64,000 nt of DNA from JANMZO01 sp963763135 (GTDB lineage: Bacteria > Actinomycetota > Acidimicrobiia > Acidimicrobiales > JANYDT01): NCBI GenBank assembly GCA_963763135.1, contig CAVXNJ010000011.1, forward strand, positions 1-64,000, in the 5' to 3' direction. The position numbers and the translations under genes are program-made. Shown here one piece after another: positions 24,744-33,654 of this stretch (within the stretch, counting starts at the first letter, position 1; each line of letters begins with the position of its first letter). Under the pieces are notes generated by a model. That model searched no databases, was not told the DNA's origin, and saw only the letters and a program-made list of their open reading frames with translations.

Positions 24744-25364
24744 TTATTGAGTAACTCCACCCGATTTGAGTACTAGCGAGAGGTTCTTTAAGGCGTTCCG
24801 GATCCACGTTTTCGCCGTGCCCTCGGGCAAATCGAGGATCAGAGCGACCTCCCGATACGTGTGGCCTTCGAAATATGCCAGCTCGATCACTTGACGTTCG
24901 CGTGGCGCCAAAGTCGCTAACGCTCTACGGGCTCGGTCGCGGAGATCGAGGTCGACGAGAACTTCGGCGGGATCGGCGTTACTCGACGGGACAACGCGCT
25001 CGACGTGTTCCGCCGTTCGGCGCTCACGGCATCGGCGGCCGTCTTCCTTGCGAACCAGATCGACAGCACGTCGATGCGCAAGCGTGCACAGAAATGTTCG
25101 GAGCGAGCCCTTCGAGGGATCGAAGTTGTGGGGGTTCCCCCATAGAGACAGGAACACTTCCTGAGTTACGTCTTCCGCCAAACCAGCATCGAAGGTGACG
25201 CGCCGCGCAACTCCGAAGACGACGCTGGCGTGGTCGTGGTACGACGCCGCGAGAGCGTCTCCTTCGCAGATGCGGACCGCGGCCTCCGACGCAAAACGCG
25301 CAGGCTTGAGTGGGTAGAGAGGGAGCCGGCGAGTTGACACAGGCGTGAAACCAGTAGCGGGCAT
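24744..25364 (-). CDS. ECF sigma factor, SigK/SigL-like
   Basis: 206 residues. Region 2 is HDHASVVFGVARRVTFDAGLAEDVTQEVFLSLW, with the DVTQEVF core contact; FLCTLAHRRAVDLVRKE finishes sigma2. Region 4 is LATLAPRERQVIELAYFEGHTYREVALILDLPEGTAKTWIRNAL, a standard sigma4 HTH. About 35 extra N-terminal residues precede region 2. No anti-sigma gene of the RskA type lies next to it; the RsbW/STAS block converges on it instead. GGAG lies about 6 nt before the ATG. The 25365-25788 interval upstream holds no gene that I can support. Confidence 0.88.
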   Translation of the reverse strand: MPATGFTPVSTRRLPLYPLKPARFASEAAVRICEGDALAASYHDHASVVFGVARRVTFDAGLAEDVTQEVFLSLWGNPHNFDPSKGSLRTFLCTLAHRRAVDLVRKEDGRRCRERRTAEHVERVVPSSNADPAEVLVDLDLRDRARRALATLAPRERQVIELAYFEGHTYREVALILDLPEGTAKTWIRNALKNLSLVLKSGGVTQ

Positions 25365-25788
25365 TGCATCTCCAGAATGGGTTCTTTGAGGTGCGCTACC
25401 AAGGTCTGGGGTATCGCGTCGGGCCAGAAGATTCCTGGCCGCACGACAGGACTGTCGCGATACTTCGTTCTCTGCCCGCGAAAAACAAAAGCTAAACCAT
25501 GCACAACGCGCTCTGGTTTTCCGCCCTTCGGGGTGATTACGTGGCTATTGCGCCCCGAGGAACAGGTTCAGGTCGCCTCGGACCGACGTGATCGGCCCTT
25601 GTCCGGTACCAAACGGGTGGAGTCCCTCCATTGTCAGCCATACGAGGGGCTGTGAGCCGTGCCGGTATACCCCCTGATAGTGCACGATCATCGAGGCCGA
25701 CCGATGTGTCCCGTGCTCGATCACCGCGGCCTCAAAGCGCCAGGTACCGCGGCGGTCGGCGGACGTCAGGCGGGGTCTGCAGGAATTA

Positions 25789-26778
25789 CTATGCGGACGT
25801 AGTGTTTCGCTTCTGCCGGGAGAACATGGCCAGGGCGGCGCCCAATGCGATCATGGCGAAGCCGATGGCCGTGGTCGGGATCGTGTTCGATCCCGTGTAC
25901 GAAAGGTCGCCGGCACCGCTCAGGCCATTGCCGAGCACCGAACCGTTGCGGTCCTTCGTCGGCTTCGCCGCCAACGCGGCGGGGACTGACGTGGGGAGCG
26001 CTGCGACGACCGAGGCCGGAACCGGTTGCAGGGTGGCGAGAGCCAGTGCGGCGGGTGCGCTGGTTGTGGTCGTGGTTGTGGTCGTGGCAACGGTGGTCGT
26101 CGATGCAGCCGTTGTGCTCGTCGGTGCTTGAAGGGCGATGGCCGCGGGTACGGTCGTGGGAGCGATCGCCGACTCAACGACGACTGTCGTGGTCGGTGCC
26201 GCTTCGGTCGTGGTCGGTGCCGCTTCTGTCGTGGTCGGTGCCGCAGTGGTGGTCGACTCCACGGTCGTGGTTGTGGTCACTTCGCCGGAGATGTAGTTGG
26301 TGTCGGTGGCCGAATTGTTGCCGGTGAACGGGTCGACGAAGCCCATCGGGGTAACCGTGGCCGTGTTGGCAATCGTCCCGCCCGGAGCCATGCTCAGCGT
26401 GCCGCTCACGGTGTAGGTCGTGGTCTCACCAAAGATCAGGAGCGAAAGGCTGTTGATATCTCCGGTTCCGCTCGGAGCCAAGCAGTATCCGATCGCCGAG
26501 TGCGCACACGTCCATGAGACATTCGTAAGCGCGCTTGGCATCGTGTCGACAACGGTGACAGTCGAGTATCCACCACCGGGCGTCAGGTTTGTCAGGGTGA
26601 TTGTGTAGGTCACCAGATCGCCCGGGTCTACGTTCGTTCGACCGTCGGTCTTCGTGATCGACACGTCGGCTGGAGTGGAGAGGTAGCCGACGTTGAGGAA
26701 CGTCGATGACTGCGGGGCGATCGCCAGGAGCGCCCCGGCCGCCATAAGGGCAATAGGGGCGATAGAAAGAAACTTCAT
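25789..26778 (-). CDS. DUF11-repeat surface protein with sortase-like C-terminus
   Basis: 329 residues. A signal peptide (FLSIAPIALMAAGALLAIAP) leads to one DUF11 module with SITKTDGRTNVDPGDLVTYT, LTNLTPGGGYSTVTVVDTMP and GTIANTATVTP, as in secreted Actinobacterial surface proteins. A Thr/Ala/Pro-rich stalk with repeated TTTEAAP follows. The end is DLSYTGSN, a hydrophobic helix (TAIGFAMIALGAALAMF) and a basic tail. LSYTG resembles the LAxTG class-E sortase signal, so covalent wall anchoring is likely. Lies downstream of the ECF sigma gene on the same strand orientation. Confidence 0.8.
   Translation of the reverse strand: MKFLSIAPIALMAAGALLAIAPQSSTFLNVGYLSTPADVSITKTDGRTNVDPGDLVTYTITLTNLTPGGGYSTVTVVDTMPSALTNVSWTCAHSAIGYCLAPSGTGDINSLSLLIFGETTTYTVSGTLSMAPGGTIANTATVTPMGFVDPFTGNNSATDTNYISGEVTTTTTVESTTTAAPTTTEAAPTTTEAAPTTTVVVESAIAPTTVPAAIALQAPTSTTAASTTTVATTTTTTTTSAPAALALATLQPVPASVVAALPTSVPAALAAKPTKDRNGSVLGNGLSGAGDLSYTGSNTIPTTAIGFAMIALGAALAMFSRQKRNTTSA
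26186..26245. repeat. 21-bp repeat in the DUF11 protein stalk
   Basis: Three copies of GTCGTGGTCGGTGCCGCTTCG (the last shortened) encode TTTEAAP units in the Thr-rich stalk. Confidence 0.8.
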
Positions 26779-26976
26779 GTGGATTCACACCTCGGTCCGT
26801 CGCGACGAGCGATTCGAAGCGGAAGACCACTCCCATCGGCCTGCACCCGGGAACCTTTAGGGATAGTTCCCGGATAAGTACTTCAGTTCCCGTGTTCGAG
26901 GCTTCAGTAAGGACGGACGGGGGACGATAGCGCGTGGGTCCGCCGGCGACAGCTGCGTCGTTCGGTGGCAACTCCC

Positions 26977-28092
26977 ATGGACCACACCCCAACCACATCA
27001 ATCCGATCGCTCGTGCACCCACGCGTCGACGCGCTGCTGGTCGGGGGCGTGGCCATCGGGTTGTGGATGCTCTACGGCACGCTTCCCGGGTTTGATGGAC
27101 CGGTTCTTCACTCGGTAGGTCCGTTGCTCAGCGTTGCGTTGGTCGTGCTGTCAGCGACCCACTTCGGTGCGTCGTACCACCTCGCCTACCGGAACGGTCT
27201 CGAAGCTCTGCGGTGTCATCCCGTCGCACTGCTGGCCATCCCGCTGCTCCTGCTCGGCGTGTCGGGCGGTGTGGTGTTGCTGCAGTTGGCCGGAGCCACC
27301 GGAGTCGCCGATACCGTGGTGAAACTGCTGATCGACATCGTGTTCTCACTCACCGCGTGGCACTTCATCAAGCAGGCGTTTGGCGTCGTCATGATCCTGC
27401 TGCGACTCGATGGGATGCGGGCCACGAAGGCTGAGGTCGCGGTCCTTCGATATGGCCTGTACCCGGTGTGGTTCGCCGGGCTCCTCGCGGTGTGGCATTC
27501 GGGCGGACGGTTCACGATCGCCGGATACCGGGTCGGGTTCGCCGTCTTTCCTGCGTGGACCTACGACGCAACGAGAGTGCTGTCGGTTCTGACCGCATCG
27601 TGTGCGTGCATAACGTTGTACCGGATCGCTCGTCGCCACGGGCGCCATGTGCGGGCGGCGTTGTGGGTTCCGTACGCCGCCGCCGTATTGTGGTTCGTGT
27701 GGCCACCGATGGCCGTAGGCATCGTGCCGGTCTCGTTGGCGTCACACTCGCTGCAGTATCTTCCCTGCGTCCACCGAGCGGAGATGTCGCTGGCCCGCCA
27801 GGAACGCGAGTCCAGCCTCGCCGCCCGATGGGTGGCGGTCTTCGGAATAGCCGCAGCACTCGGGTTACTTCTCGCCCACTGGCTTCCCGACTTTCTCGAG
27901 CACGCCACCATCGGGATCGCCGTCCCGAACACCGCGACGGCCCTGGTCTTCACATTTCTCAACCTTCATCACTACGCCATGGACGCGGTGATCTGGCGGT
28001 CGGGTGAAGCTCCGTTGCGGGCAATCGCCGAGCAAGCAGGTGCGACAAAGCCGGGGCTGTCCAGGGTGACGGTCGCCGTCAGCGTCGCGTAG
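26977..28092 (+). CDS. Polytopic membrane protein with conserved histidines, family not recognised
   Basis: ATG 26977 gives 371 residues; an in-frame GTG at 26965 is possible. Eight or so hydrophobic segments are evident. Histidines sit in or near membrane edges: ATHFGASYHLAYR, SLTAWHFIKQAFG, SLASHSLQYLPCVHRAEM and FLNLHHYAMDAVIWR. The repeated H-x(n)-H pattern inside membrane helices resembles di-metal membrane oxygenases or Brp/Blh-type proteins, but I cannot place it. Divergent from the DUF11 gene across 198 nt with no clear promoter. Confidence 0.7.
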   Translation: MDHTPTTSIRSLVHPRVDALLVGGVAIGLWMLYGTLPGFDGPVLHSVGPLLSVALVVLSATHFGASYHLAYRNGLEALRCHPVALLAIPLLLLGVSGGVVLLQLAGATGVADTVVKLLIDIVFSLTAWHFIKQAFGVVMILLRLDGMRATKAEVAVLRYGLYPVWFAGLLAVWHSGGRFTIAGYRVGFAVFPAWTYDATRVLSVLTASCACITLYRIARRHGRHVRAALWVPYAAAVLWFVWPPMAVGIVPVSLASHSLQYLPCVHRAEMSLARQERESSLAARWVAVFGIAAALGLLLAHWLPDFLEHATIGIAVPNTATALVFTFLNLHHYAMDAVIWRSGEAPLRAIAEQAGATKPGLSRVTVAVSVA

Positions 28093-28233
28093 TCGAATGT
28101 GCGGGATCGCAAGCGCCCACCGACATAGATTCCGCACAAACGCACGGTGGGCTGGCCGCTGACATCGCCGCGGTCGGTGCATCTGCGAATCGAACAAATC
28201 ATGTTGCGGGGTCGTGTGCCGTAAGAGACTTCT

Positions 28234-30900
28234 ATGGACTTCCGAAGATCGCGGTCTGCGACAGTTGCGCTCAGCGCGGCGACTGTCGGCTGCCTTCTGT
28301 ATATCGGGTCGACTTCGTTACTGGACCCTACCGAGGGAGGGGAGTGGTTCTGGGAATTCTGGCTGTTCAACACAATTGTGCTGGTGGCCGGGCTGACGGC
28401 CTTGGCCCGCGGCCTCACGAATCAAGCAACTCGTATCCCGGCGCTGTGCATCAGCGCGTCGATACTTTTTTGGGGAGCAGGGAACGTTGCGTGGTGGCTG
28501 CTCGTTCGAACAGCGGAGAACGCTCCGTATCCTTCGATCGCTGACATCGGCTACCTGCTGTTTTATCCACCGGCCATCGCTGGCGTGCTGGCAGCTGGTA
28601 GCAAACGGGCCGAGTGGCGCAACCCCGTTGTCCTGCTCGATGGCCTCATCGCGGGATTGGCGGTGACGTCGATCGGTGCTGTCGTGTTTATCGATCCCAT
28701 CGCCCGGGCCACCACCGGCACCCGTGCGGCAATCATCACCAACATGGCCTACCCAATTCTGGATCTTCTCCTTCTGGCGTTGGCGTTGACGTCGGCCGGC
28801 CTCTCCGGCTGGCATCTCCGCACGGATCAGTGGATCATTCTGGCGTCCCTTTGCATTTGGGCAGTTGCAGATTCGGGATACCTGCTCCGGGTCGCGAACG
28901 GCACCGACAATCTCCCCACCGTGCTGGACACCGGTTGGATCGTGGCGATCGTCGGGTTGGCGTGGAGCCAGCAGATTTCTGTCGGGGTAAGAGACCCCAA
29001 ACGTCCGGTGCACGGACGGGCGGTATGGGTGCCTGTCGCGTTTGTGGGGATTGCGTTGGGTGCCTTCGCACCGTTGGTCGTCAGCCAGGTGTCGGTCGTG
29101 GGCGCGTTGGCGTTGGGTGCAGCACTGGTGTGCGCCGGCGTTCGCATGGTGGCGACGCTCAAGCAACTCGAACGGCTTGCAGGCGTAGAGCGGGAACTGG
29201 AAGCGAGGCGTGGCTCCGAGCGGCTTTCCGCGCTCATTCTTCATTCGTCGGATGCGATCCTGCTCGTCGATCCCGACGCCGTGATTCAGTTCGCGAGCCC
29301 TTCAGTGCAAACGCTCTTCGGTCGTGACACCGAGTCGGCGCTGGGCACCTGTTTCGCAGACTGGCTCAGTGAGGAGGACCGAGTCGGTTTGTTCCGCCAG
29401 CTCGCCGACGTCACGAACTCGCCGGGGCAGACCCTGGTGCCGTTGGAGGGACGTGGAGTCTCGCGTTCGGGCCTGCAACTTCGTCTTGAGGGAACGGCGT
29501 GCAATCTTCTCGGTGACGACAACGTCAACGCGATCGTCCTTACCGTACGTGACGTGACCACCAGGCGAGCCCTTGAGGAGCAACTGGAACGAAAGGCATT
29601 CCACGACGATCTGACGGGATTGGCCAACCGCGCGTTGTTTCTGGACCGTGTCGAACATGCGCTGCAACGGGTGACGAGTCACACCGGCTCCGTCGCCGTG
29701 CTCTTCATCGATTTGGACGATTTCAAGGCGATCAACGACGGCATGGGCCATGGAGCCGGCGACGAACTGCTACGAGAGGTCGCTGATCGCATACGCACCG
29801 CAATTCGACCGGCTGACACCGTCGCCAGACTTGGCGGCGACGAGTTCGCGGTGCTGGTCGAGGATGTGTCGTCGGCGGGCCAGGTCCTCAACCTGTCCGA
29901 ACGAATTCTTCAGACGATCCGCGAGCCCGTTGAGGTTCAGGGTCGCGACATCATTGTTTCTGCCAGCATCGGGGTCGCATCAGCGACGGCGGACACGGAT
30001 GTGGAGTCGTTGCTACGAGATGCCGACATCGCGATGTACTGCGCCAAATCCAACGGGAAGAGCCGCGTTGATGTCTTCGACGACTCCCTCCGGGAGGTGG
30101 CTCAGCAACGGCTCAGCCTGAAGATCGAGCTTCCGTCGGCGCTTCGCGACAGTCAGTTCCGGGTGGTCTACCAACCGATCCACCGGATCCAGGACGGCAA
30201 TCTCTCGGGTTTCGAGGCATTGGTGCGATGGGATCATCCCCAACGCGGCGAGGTCGGACCGGACGAATTCATTCCTGCCGCCGAAGAGTCAGGTGTCATT
30301 GTCGAACTCGGTCTGTGGGTACTTGAACAAGCCTGTCGCCAGGCGGTTTTCTGGAACAAGTCCAGTGCTTGGCCCGTCACCATGAGCGTCAATGTTTCCG
30401 GGGTGCAACTACGCCGGCCCAGCTTCGTCGATGAACTCAAGCTCGTCCTCGGAACTACCGGTCTTTCGCCGAACCTGCTGACCGTCGAACTCACTGAGTC
30501 GGTGTTGATCGAGCACGAATCCGTGGAACCCCTCCTCCGACAGATCCGCGCCCTTGGGGTCGGCATCGCCATCGACGACTTCGGAACTGGCTACTCGTCG
30601 CTGTCGTATCTCAAGCGTTTCCCGGTCTCGATCATCAAGATCGACCGCTCGTTCATTAAAGAATTGACGCTTCTCGGAGACCACAGCCTCGTTCGCAGCA
30701 TCGTGGCCATCGCGTCGGCGCTCTCGCTGCAAACGGTTGCCGAGGGAGTCGAGACCCAGGACCAGTTGGACGCTCTGGAATCGCTGGACTGTCAACTGGC
30801 CCAGGGATTCTTCCTCGGGAGACCGATGAACGCTATAGCTGCTGATTTCATTGTCGAAGCGATGACAACAACAAGCCGCATCGCTGCGGCCCAACCGTGA
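28234..30900 (+). CDS. Membrane-anchored PAS-GGDEF-EAL cyclic-di-GMP enzyme
   Basis: 888 residues. About eight N-terminal membrane helices (residues 10-300) form a sensor region, followed by a PAS domain (LILHSSDAILLVDPDAVIQF). The GGDEF domain (FHDDLTGLANRALFLDR; LFIDLDDFKAINDGMGH; RLGGDEFAVL) has its catalytic motif intact. The EAL domain is also intact (FEALVRWDHP; MSVNVSGVQL; IDDFGTGYSSLSYLKRFP; KIDRSFI; AEGVET). Both cyclase and phosphodiesterase active sites therefore look complete. The signal sensed is unknown. The gene stands alone. Confidence 0.92.
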   Translation: MDFRRSRSATVALSAATVGCLLYIGSTSLLDPTEGGEWFWEFWLFNTIVLVAGLTALARGLTNQATRIPALCISASILFWGAGNVAWWLLVRTAENAPYPSIADIGYLLFYPPAIAGVLAAGSKRAEWRNPVVLLDGLIAGLAVTSIGAVVFIDPIARATTGTRAAIITNMAYPILDLLLLALALTSAGLSGWHLRTDQWIILASLCIWAVADSGYLLRVANGTDNLPTVLDTGWIVAIVGLAWSQQISVGVRDPKRPVHGRAVWVPVAFVGIALGAFAPLVVSQVSVVGALALGAALVCAGVRMVATLKQLERLAGVERELEARRGSERLSALILHSSDAILLVDPDAVIQFASPSVQTLFGRDTESALGTCFADWLSEEDRVGLFRQLADVTNSPGQTLVPLEGRGVSRSGLQLRLEGTACNLLGDDNVNAIVLTVRDVTTRRALEEQLERKAFHDDLTGLANRALFLDRVEHALQRVTSHTGSVAVLFIDLDDFKAINDGMGHGAGDELLREVADRIRTAIRPADTVARLGGDEFAVLVEDVSSAGQVLNLSERILQTIREPVEVQGRDIIVSASIGVASATADTDVESLLRDADIAMYCAKSNGKSRVDVFDDSLREVAQQRLSLKIELPSALRDSQFRVVYQPIHRIQDGNLSGFEALVRWDHPQRGEVGPDEFIPAAEESGVIVELGLWVLEQACRQAVFWNKSSAWPVTMSVNVSGVQLRRPSFVDELKLVLGTTGLSPNLLTVELTESVLIEHESVEPLLRQIRALGVGIAIDDFGTGYSSLSYLKRFPVSIIKIDRSFIKELTLLGDHSLVRSIVAIASALSLQTVAEGVETQDQLDALESLDCQLAQGFFLGRPMNAIAADFIVEAMTTTSRIAAAQP

Positions 30901-31146
30901 CTTTGAACAACGACCCACCGAGGGTGGCCACCCGTACCGGTCGATTGGACGTCGACGAAAACCATAGGTGCGCGTAGTAATGCCGTTGCTACGCGCTCTC
31001 GCGTTTCGCAGGATGCGACTTCGGACGAAGGCTTGGCCGATGTTCAAATACGTTGGAGCTTGGTCCAACCCGACCATCCCCGCTCCTCGAGAAGGAGCAG
31101 CAGCCGGCGGCGACCAAGATCCCGTTGCACGACGTGGTCTCGGGCG

Positions 31147-31579
31147 TCAGCGGCGTTTGTCTGTCGCGGAGAGCTGCTTGCTGAGCGCCGAGACGATGAT
31201 GGCAGCAGCGAGGAGGTGGGTTCCCACAAGAACCGCTTTGGTGGCGGTGTGGTCGGGAGCGACGATTGCGGGGATAAGCGATAGCGCGGTGGCGACGCCG
31301 GTGGCGACAAGGAACCGTCGGCGCTCGCGAAGGAGTCGGGCGAACACGATGCCCAAACCGGCACCGATGATCGTCCACCACGCAAACGCGGGGATCGGAA
31401 TGGCCTTGGTGTCGACCTCGAGGCTGACGTCGGCGGCACTTGCGATAGTCGCGACGACGGTTGTGCACACTGCCGCGATTGCACCGGCGAGGGCCCCGGT
31501 TTGAACCAGTTTGCCGCGTGCTTGGTTGGGTCGACGCCGCGCCCGCGTCCTGGTGGGTCGGGTATGGGGTGGTGGTCAT
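31147..31579 (-). CDS. DUF6069 family membrane protein, frameshifted
   Basis: The visible frame (31147-31575) has no good start: the GTG at 31470 lies inside the first membrane helix. The ATG at 31579 overlaps the SRPBCC stop (ATGA) in another frame and encodes MTTTPYPTHQDAG, typical for this family. Removing one G of the GG pair near 31516 joins the two into a 143-residue protein with STRKLVQTGALAGAIAAV, then SLEVDTKAIPIPAFAWWTI and two more helices. DUF6069 proteins have four membrane helices and no known role. Third gene of an ArsR-led operon. Confidence 0.7.
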
Positions 31580-32127
31580 TGCGTCGTGGGCTGGGTCGCG
31601 TTGTTGAGGTACGAAGCGAGGTTGTCGAGGATTTCGGACCATCCGTCTACCATTTCGGCGAAGAACTCGTTCTCCCAGTCCGCCCCACTTCCGTAGGCGC
31701 TCGTGACGACGCGGATTACGCAACTGCCGCCGGACGTCGACTCAATCAGGAACTCAGTAGCGATCGGGGAGACCGACGGGAGGTCGTTGTACACCTCCGA
31801 CAGCGGTACGCCGATCGTGTTGAACCACTCGATCATTTTGGGCGGGACATCCTCGACTCGTTCCGCGATCGGCCACGGTTCTTCGTAGGCGAAACGCTGG
31901 TCCGGTGTGTAGCCGGTGACGACCCCGGTCGACGTGAAGTCGCCGAGATCGAACGACACCGCGCCACCGATCTTCGGGTCGAGCTGGGTCGGTACCATCC
32001 AGGCTGAGATCCCATCGGCAGTCGCGATCGCGTCCCAGACCTGGGACGGAGTGGCCGACACCTCGTAGGTGCGTTCCGAGCGATGTTCGACTCGGTTGGA
32101 TTGCTTGGCGTGTTCGGGATTGGTCAC
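31576..32127 (-). CDS. SRPBCC (AHSA1/START-like) domain protein
   Basis: 183 residues with the activator-of-Hsp90-like lipid-pocket fold: ERTYEVSATPSQVWDAIATADG at the start, MVPTQLDPKIGGAVSFDLG, and the amphipathic C-terminal helix WSEILDNLASYL. Such proteins bind small hydrophobic ligands. The ATG overlaps the ArsR stop (ATGA), and the stop overlaps the next start, so three genes are translationally coupled. ArsR-SRPBCC pairs are common in Actinobacteria. Confidence 0.85.
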   Translation of the reverse strand: MTNPEHAKQSNRVEHRSERTYEVSATPSQVWDAIATADGISAWMVPTQLDPKIGGAVSFDLGDFTSTGVVTGYTPDQRFAYEEPWPIAERVEDVPPKMIEWFNTIGVPLSEVYNDLPSVSPIATEFLIESTSGGSCVIRVVTSAYGSGADWENEFFAEMVDGWSEILDNLASYLNNATQPTTQ

Positions 32128-32699
32128 GAGATCTCCTTGGGCTTGGGGTAGGACGAGAGGGTCAGACGGTGCGGCCGCCCGTCATCGTGGTGATACTTGA
32201 CAACCAGTGCGGCGACGGCCGCTTGCAGGTCGTTGGCGAATGCGGCGCGATCTTCGGGCGACTTGAACCCGATCACGGTGTCTACGGTGAGGGTCGGTAA
32301 GCGAGTTCGGGCTGTAGATGTGGAGGCGATCGCGCCTACCTCCGACACGGTCCTGGCGTTTACCGCTATCAGATACGCCGCCGAGAGACGATCGCCGATT
32401 TCGTTCGGATCGATGGCGGTGCCCTGCAGCACGTCGGGAGCGACGACGAGCCGACGCGCCGAGCGACGCACGAATCGTTCGGTGATTCCGCCCCACACGC
32501 GTTCTTCGGCCAACTCGACCAGCCCGTGGGCTTCCAGTGCTTTCAGGTGATAGTTCACCTTCTGTCGGGTCAACCCGACTGCTGCAGCGATGGTGGCGGC
32601 CGAGCCCGGTTCCGTCAACGCTTCGAGCACCCTGGCCCGGATCGGATCCAACGCCACCTCTACGGCGGCAGCATCAGCGAGCACTCGAACGTCGTCCAC
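32124..32699 (-). CDS. ArsR-type winged-helix regulator
   Basis: I start at GTG 32699; a TTG at 32735 lies within the operator and is unlikely. 191 residues. The N-terminal HTH reads DPIRARVLEALTEPGSAATIAAAVGLTRQKVNYHLKALEAHGLVEL. The C-terminal half is longer than in classic ArsR and resembles the AHSA1-linked HTH group. No metal-binding Cys set is evident. A promoter whose -35 lies in a perfect 8-bp inverted repeat (32716-32735) predicts autorepression. Confidence 0.85.
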   Translation of the reverse strand: MDDVRVLADAAAVEVALDPIRARVLEALTEPGSAATIAAAVGLTRQKVNYHLKALEAHGLVELAEERVWGGITERFVRRSARRLVVAPDVLQGTAIDPNEIGDRLSAAYLIAVNARTVSEVGAIASTSTARTRLPTLTVDTVIGFKSPEDRAAFANDLQAAVAALVVKYHHDDGRPHRLTLSSYPKPKEIS

Positions 32700-32705
32700 G
32701 AACCC

Positions 32706-32735
32706 AATGTAAACCTTGACAATAAAAATTGTCAA
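32706..32735 (-). promoter_or_regulatory. ArsR promoter: TTGACA-N18-TACATT with overlapping palindromic operator
   Basis: On the minus strand TTGACA (32735-32730) and TACATT (32711-32706) are 18 nt apart. Six bases after the -10 comes the GTG start, so the mRNA is probably leaderless. The perfect palindrome TTGACAAT-N4-ATTGTCAA (32716-32735) covers the -35 and spacer and is the likely ArsR binding site. Confidence 0.65.
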
Positions 32736-32928
32736 GATCGGAATTCATCCGCACTCCTGCTGCGCAACGAATGGAGGATCACACGTGAAAGTCCCGGCCA
32801 AGAGGGCGACTGTTGGAGGATCGGCGCCACGATGGAGCTTTTCCGACGTCGGAAACCTTCCACTCTGGCGAAAATCCTCCACTGATGTGCATGTGGCCCG
32901 GTGTTTCACGAGCCGCGTCAACCGCCCG

Positions 32929-33576
32929 TCAGGAAGACCTGGTGAAGGTGACGTGCAACGTGCCGCTTTCGGCCGTTTCGGTCCGGACCTCGTAACCGTC
33001 TTCGAAGCCTCGAAGGTCGCTCCACAAGTTGATGCCGCGTCCGAGAATGATGGGTGCGATGCCGACGTGCAACTGGTCAACGAGTCCGGCTTTGAGGAAC
33101 TCTCGCACTGTGCTGATGCCGCCGCCGACGCGTACGTCTTTCCCGTTGGCGACAGCGGTGGCCTGCGTGAGAACCTCCTGTGCTGTTGCCTCAAGGAAGT
33201 GGAACGTGGTGCCACCGAGCATCTCGAGCGAGTCGCGCTTGCGGTGGGTCAACACGAAGACCGGCACCTGAAATGGTGGCTCGTCGCCCCACCAACCCTT
33301 CCAGTCCGCGTCATCGGGGAACGTGTGGAAGCCGAACATGCCGGCGCCCATGATCTCAGCGCCGATCCCTTCGAAGTAGGCGGCGCCGTAGCGATCGTCG
33401 ACACCGGTCGTTCCCGCGCCTGAGGTGTCGTGGAAGACCCGTTCGCGAAAGGTGCGTGTGGCGGCATAGGCAGCGGTGAGTTTGTTCCAGTCCTCGCCCA
33501 TGGGGTTGTCCGGCGTGCCACCTTCGGTCGTGGCGTAGCCGTCCAGTGAGATGTTGAGATCGACGCGAACCGCCAT
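32929..33576 (-). CDS. Dihydrofolate-reductase-like (RibD C-terminal) protein
   Basis: ATG 33576 follows GGAGGAA by 9 nt. 215 residues with the RibD_C fold: VRVDLNISLDGYAT at the start, GAEIMGAGMFGFHTFPDD, FQVPVFVLTHRKRD, KDVRVGGGISTVREFLKAGLVD and IAPIILGRGINLW. Members are NAD(P)H-dependent reductases of uncertain substrate. Divergent from an HxlR regulator over 78 nt, the usual arrangement for a redox-responsive pair. Confidence 0.85.
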   Translation of the reverse strand: MAVRVDLNISLDGYATTEGGTPDNPMGEDWNKLTAAYAATRTFRERVFHDTSGAGTTGVDDRYGAAYFEGIGAEIMGAGMFGFHTFPDDADWKGWWGDEPPFQVPVFVLTHRKRDSLEMLGGTTFHFLEATAQEVLTQATAVANGKDVRVGGGISTVREFLKAGLVDQLHVGIAPIILGRGINLWSDLRGFEDGYEVRTETAESGTLHVTFTRSS

Positions 33577-33597
33577 AACCATTTCCTCCAAGAGTGA

Positions 33598-33610
33598 TTG
33601 TAATTTGCAA
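33598..33610. promoter_or_regulatory. HxlR operator candidate between divergent genes
   Basis: TTGTAATTTGCAA is a near-palindrome of the form TTGyAA-N-TTrCAA. It lies 22-34 nt before the reductase start and 45 nt before the HxlR GTG. The regulator bound is inferred from the divergent arrangement. Confidence 0.45.
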
Positions 33611-33654
33611 GCACTAAGGTATGTTGGTGAGGCGAGATCGTCAAGGAGGCAACC

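Noticed and set aside
30918..30934. GGGTGGCCACCC palindrome after the GGDEF-EAL gene
   Set aside because: Zero-length loop and no partner feature; weak as a terminator.
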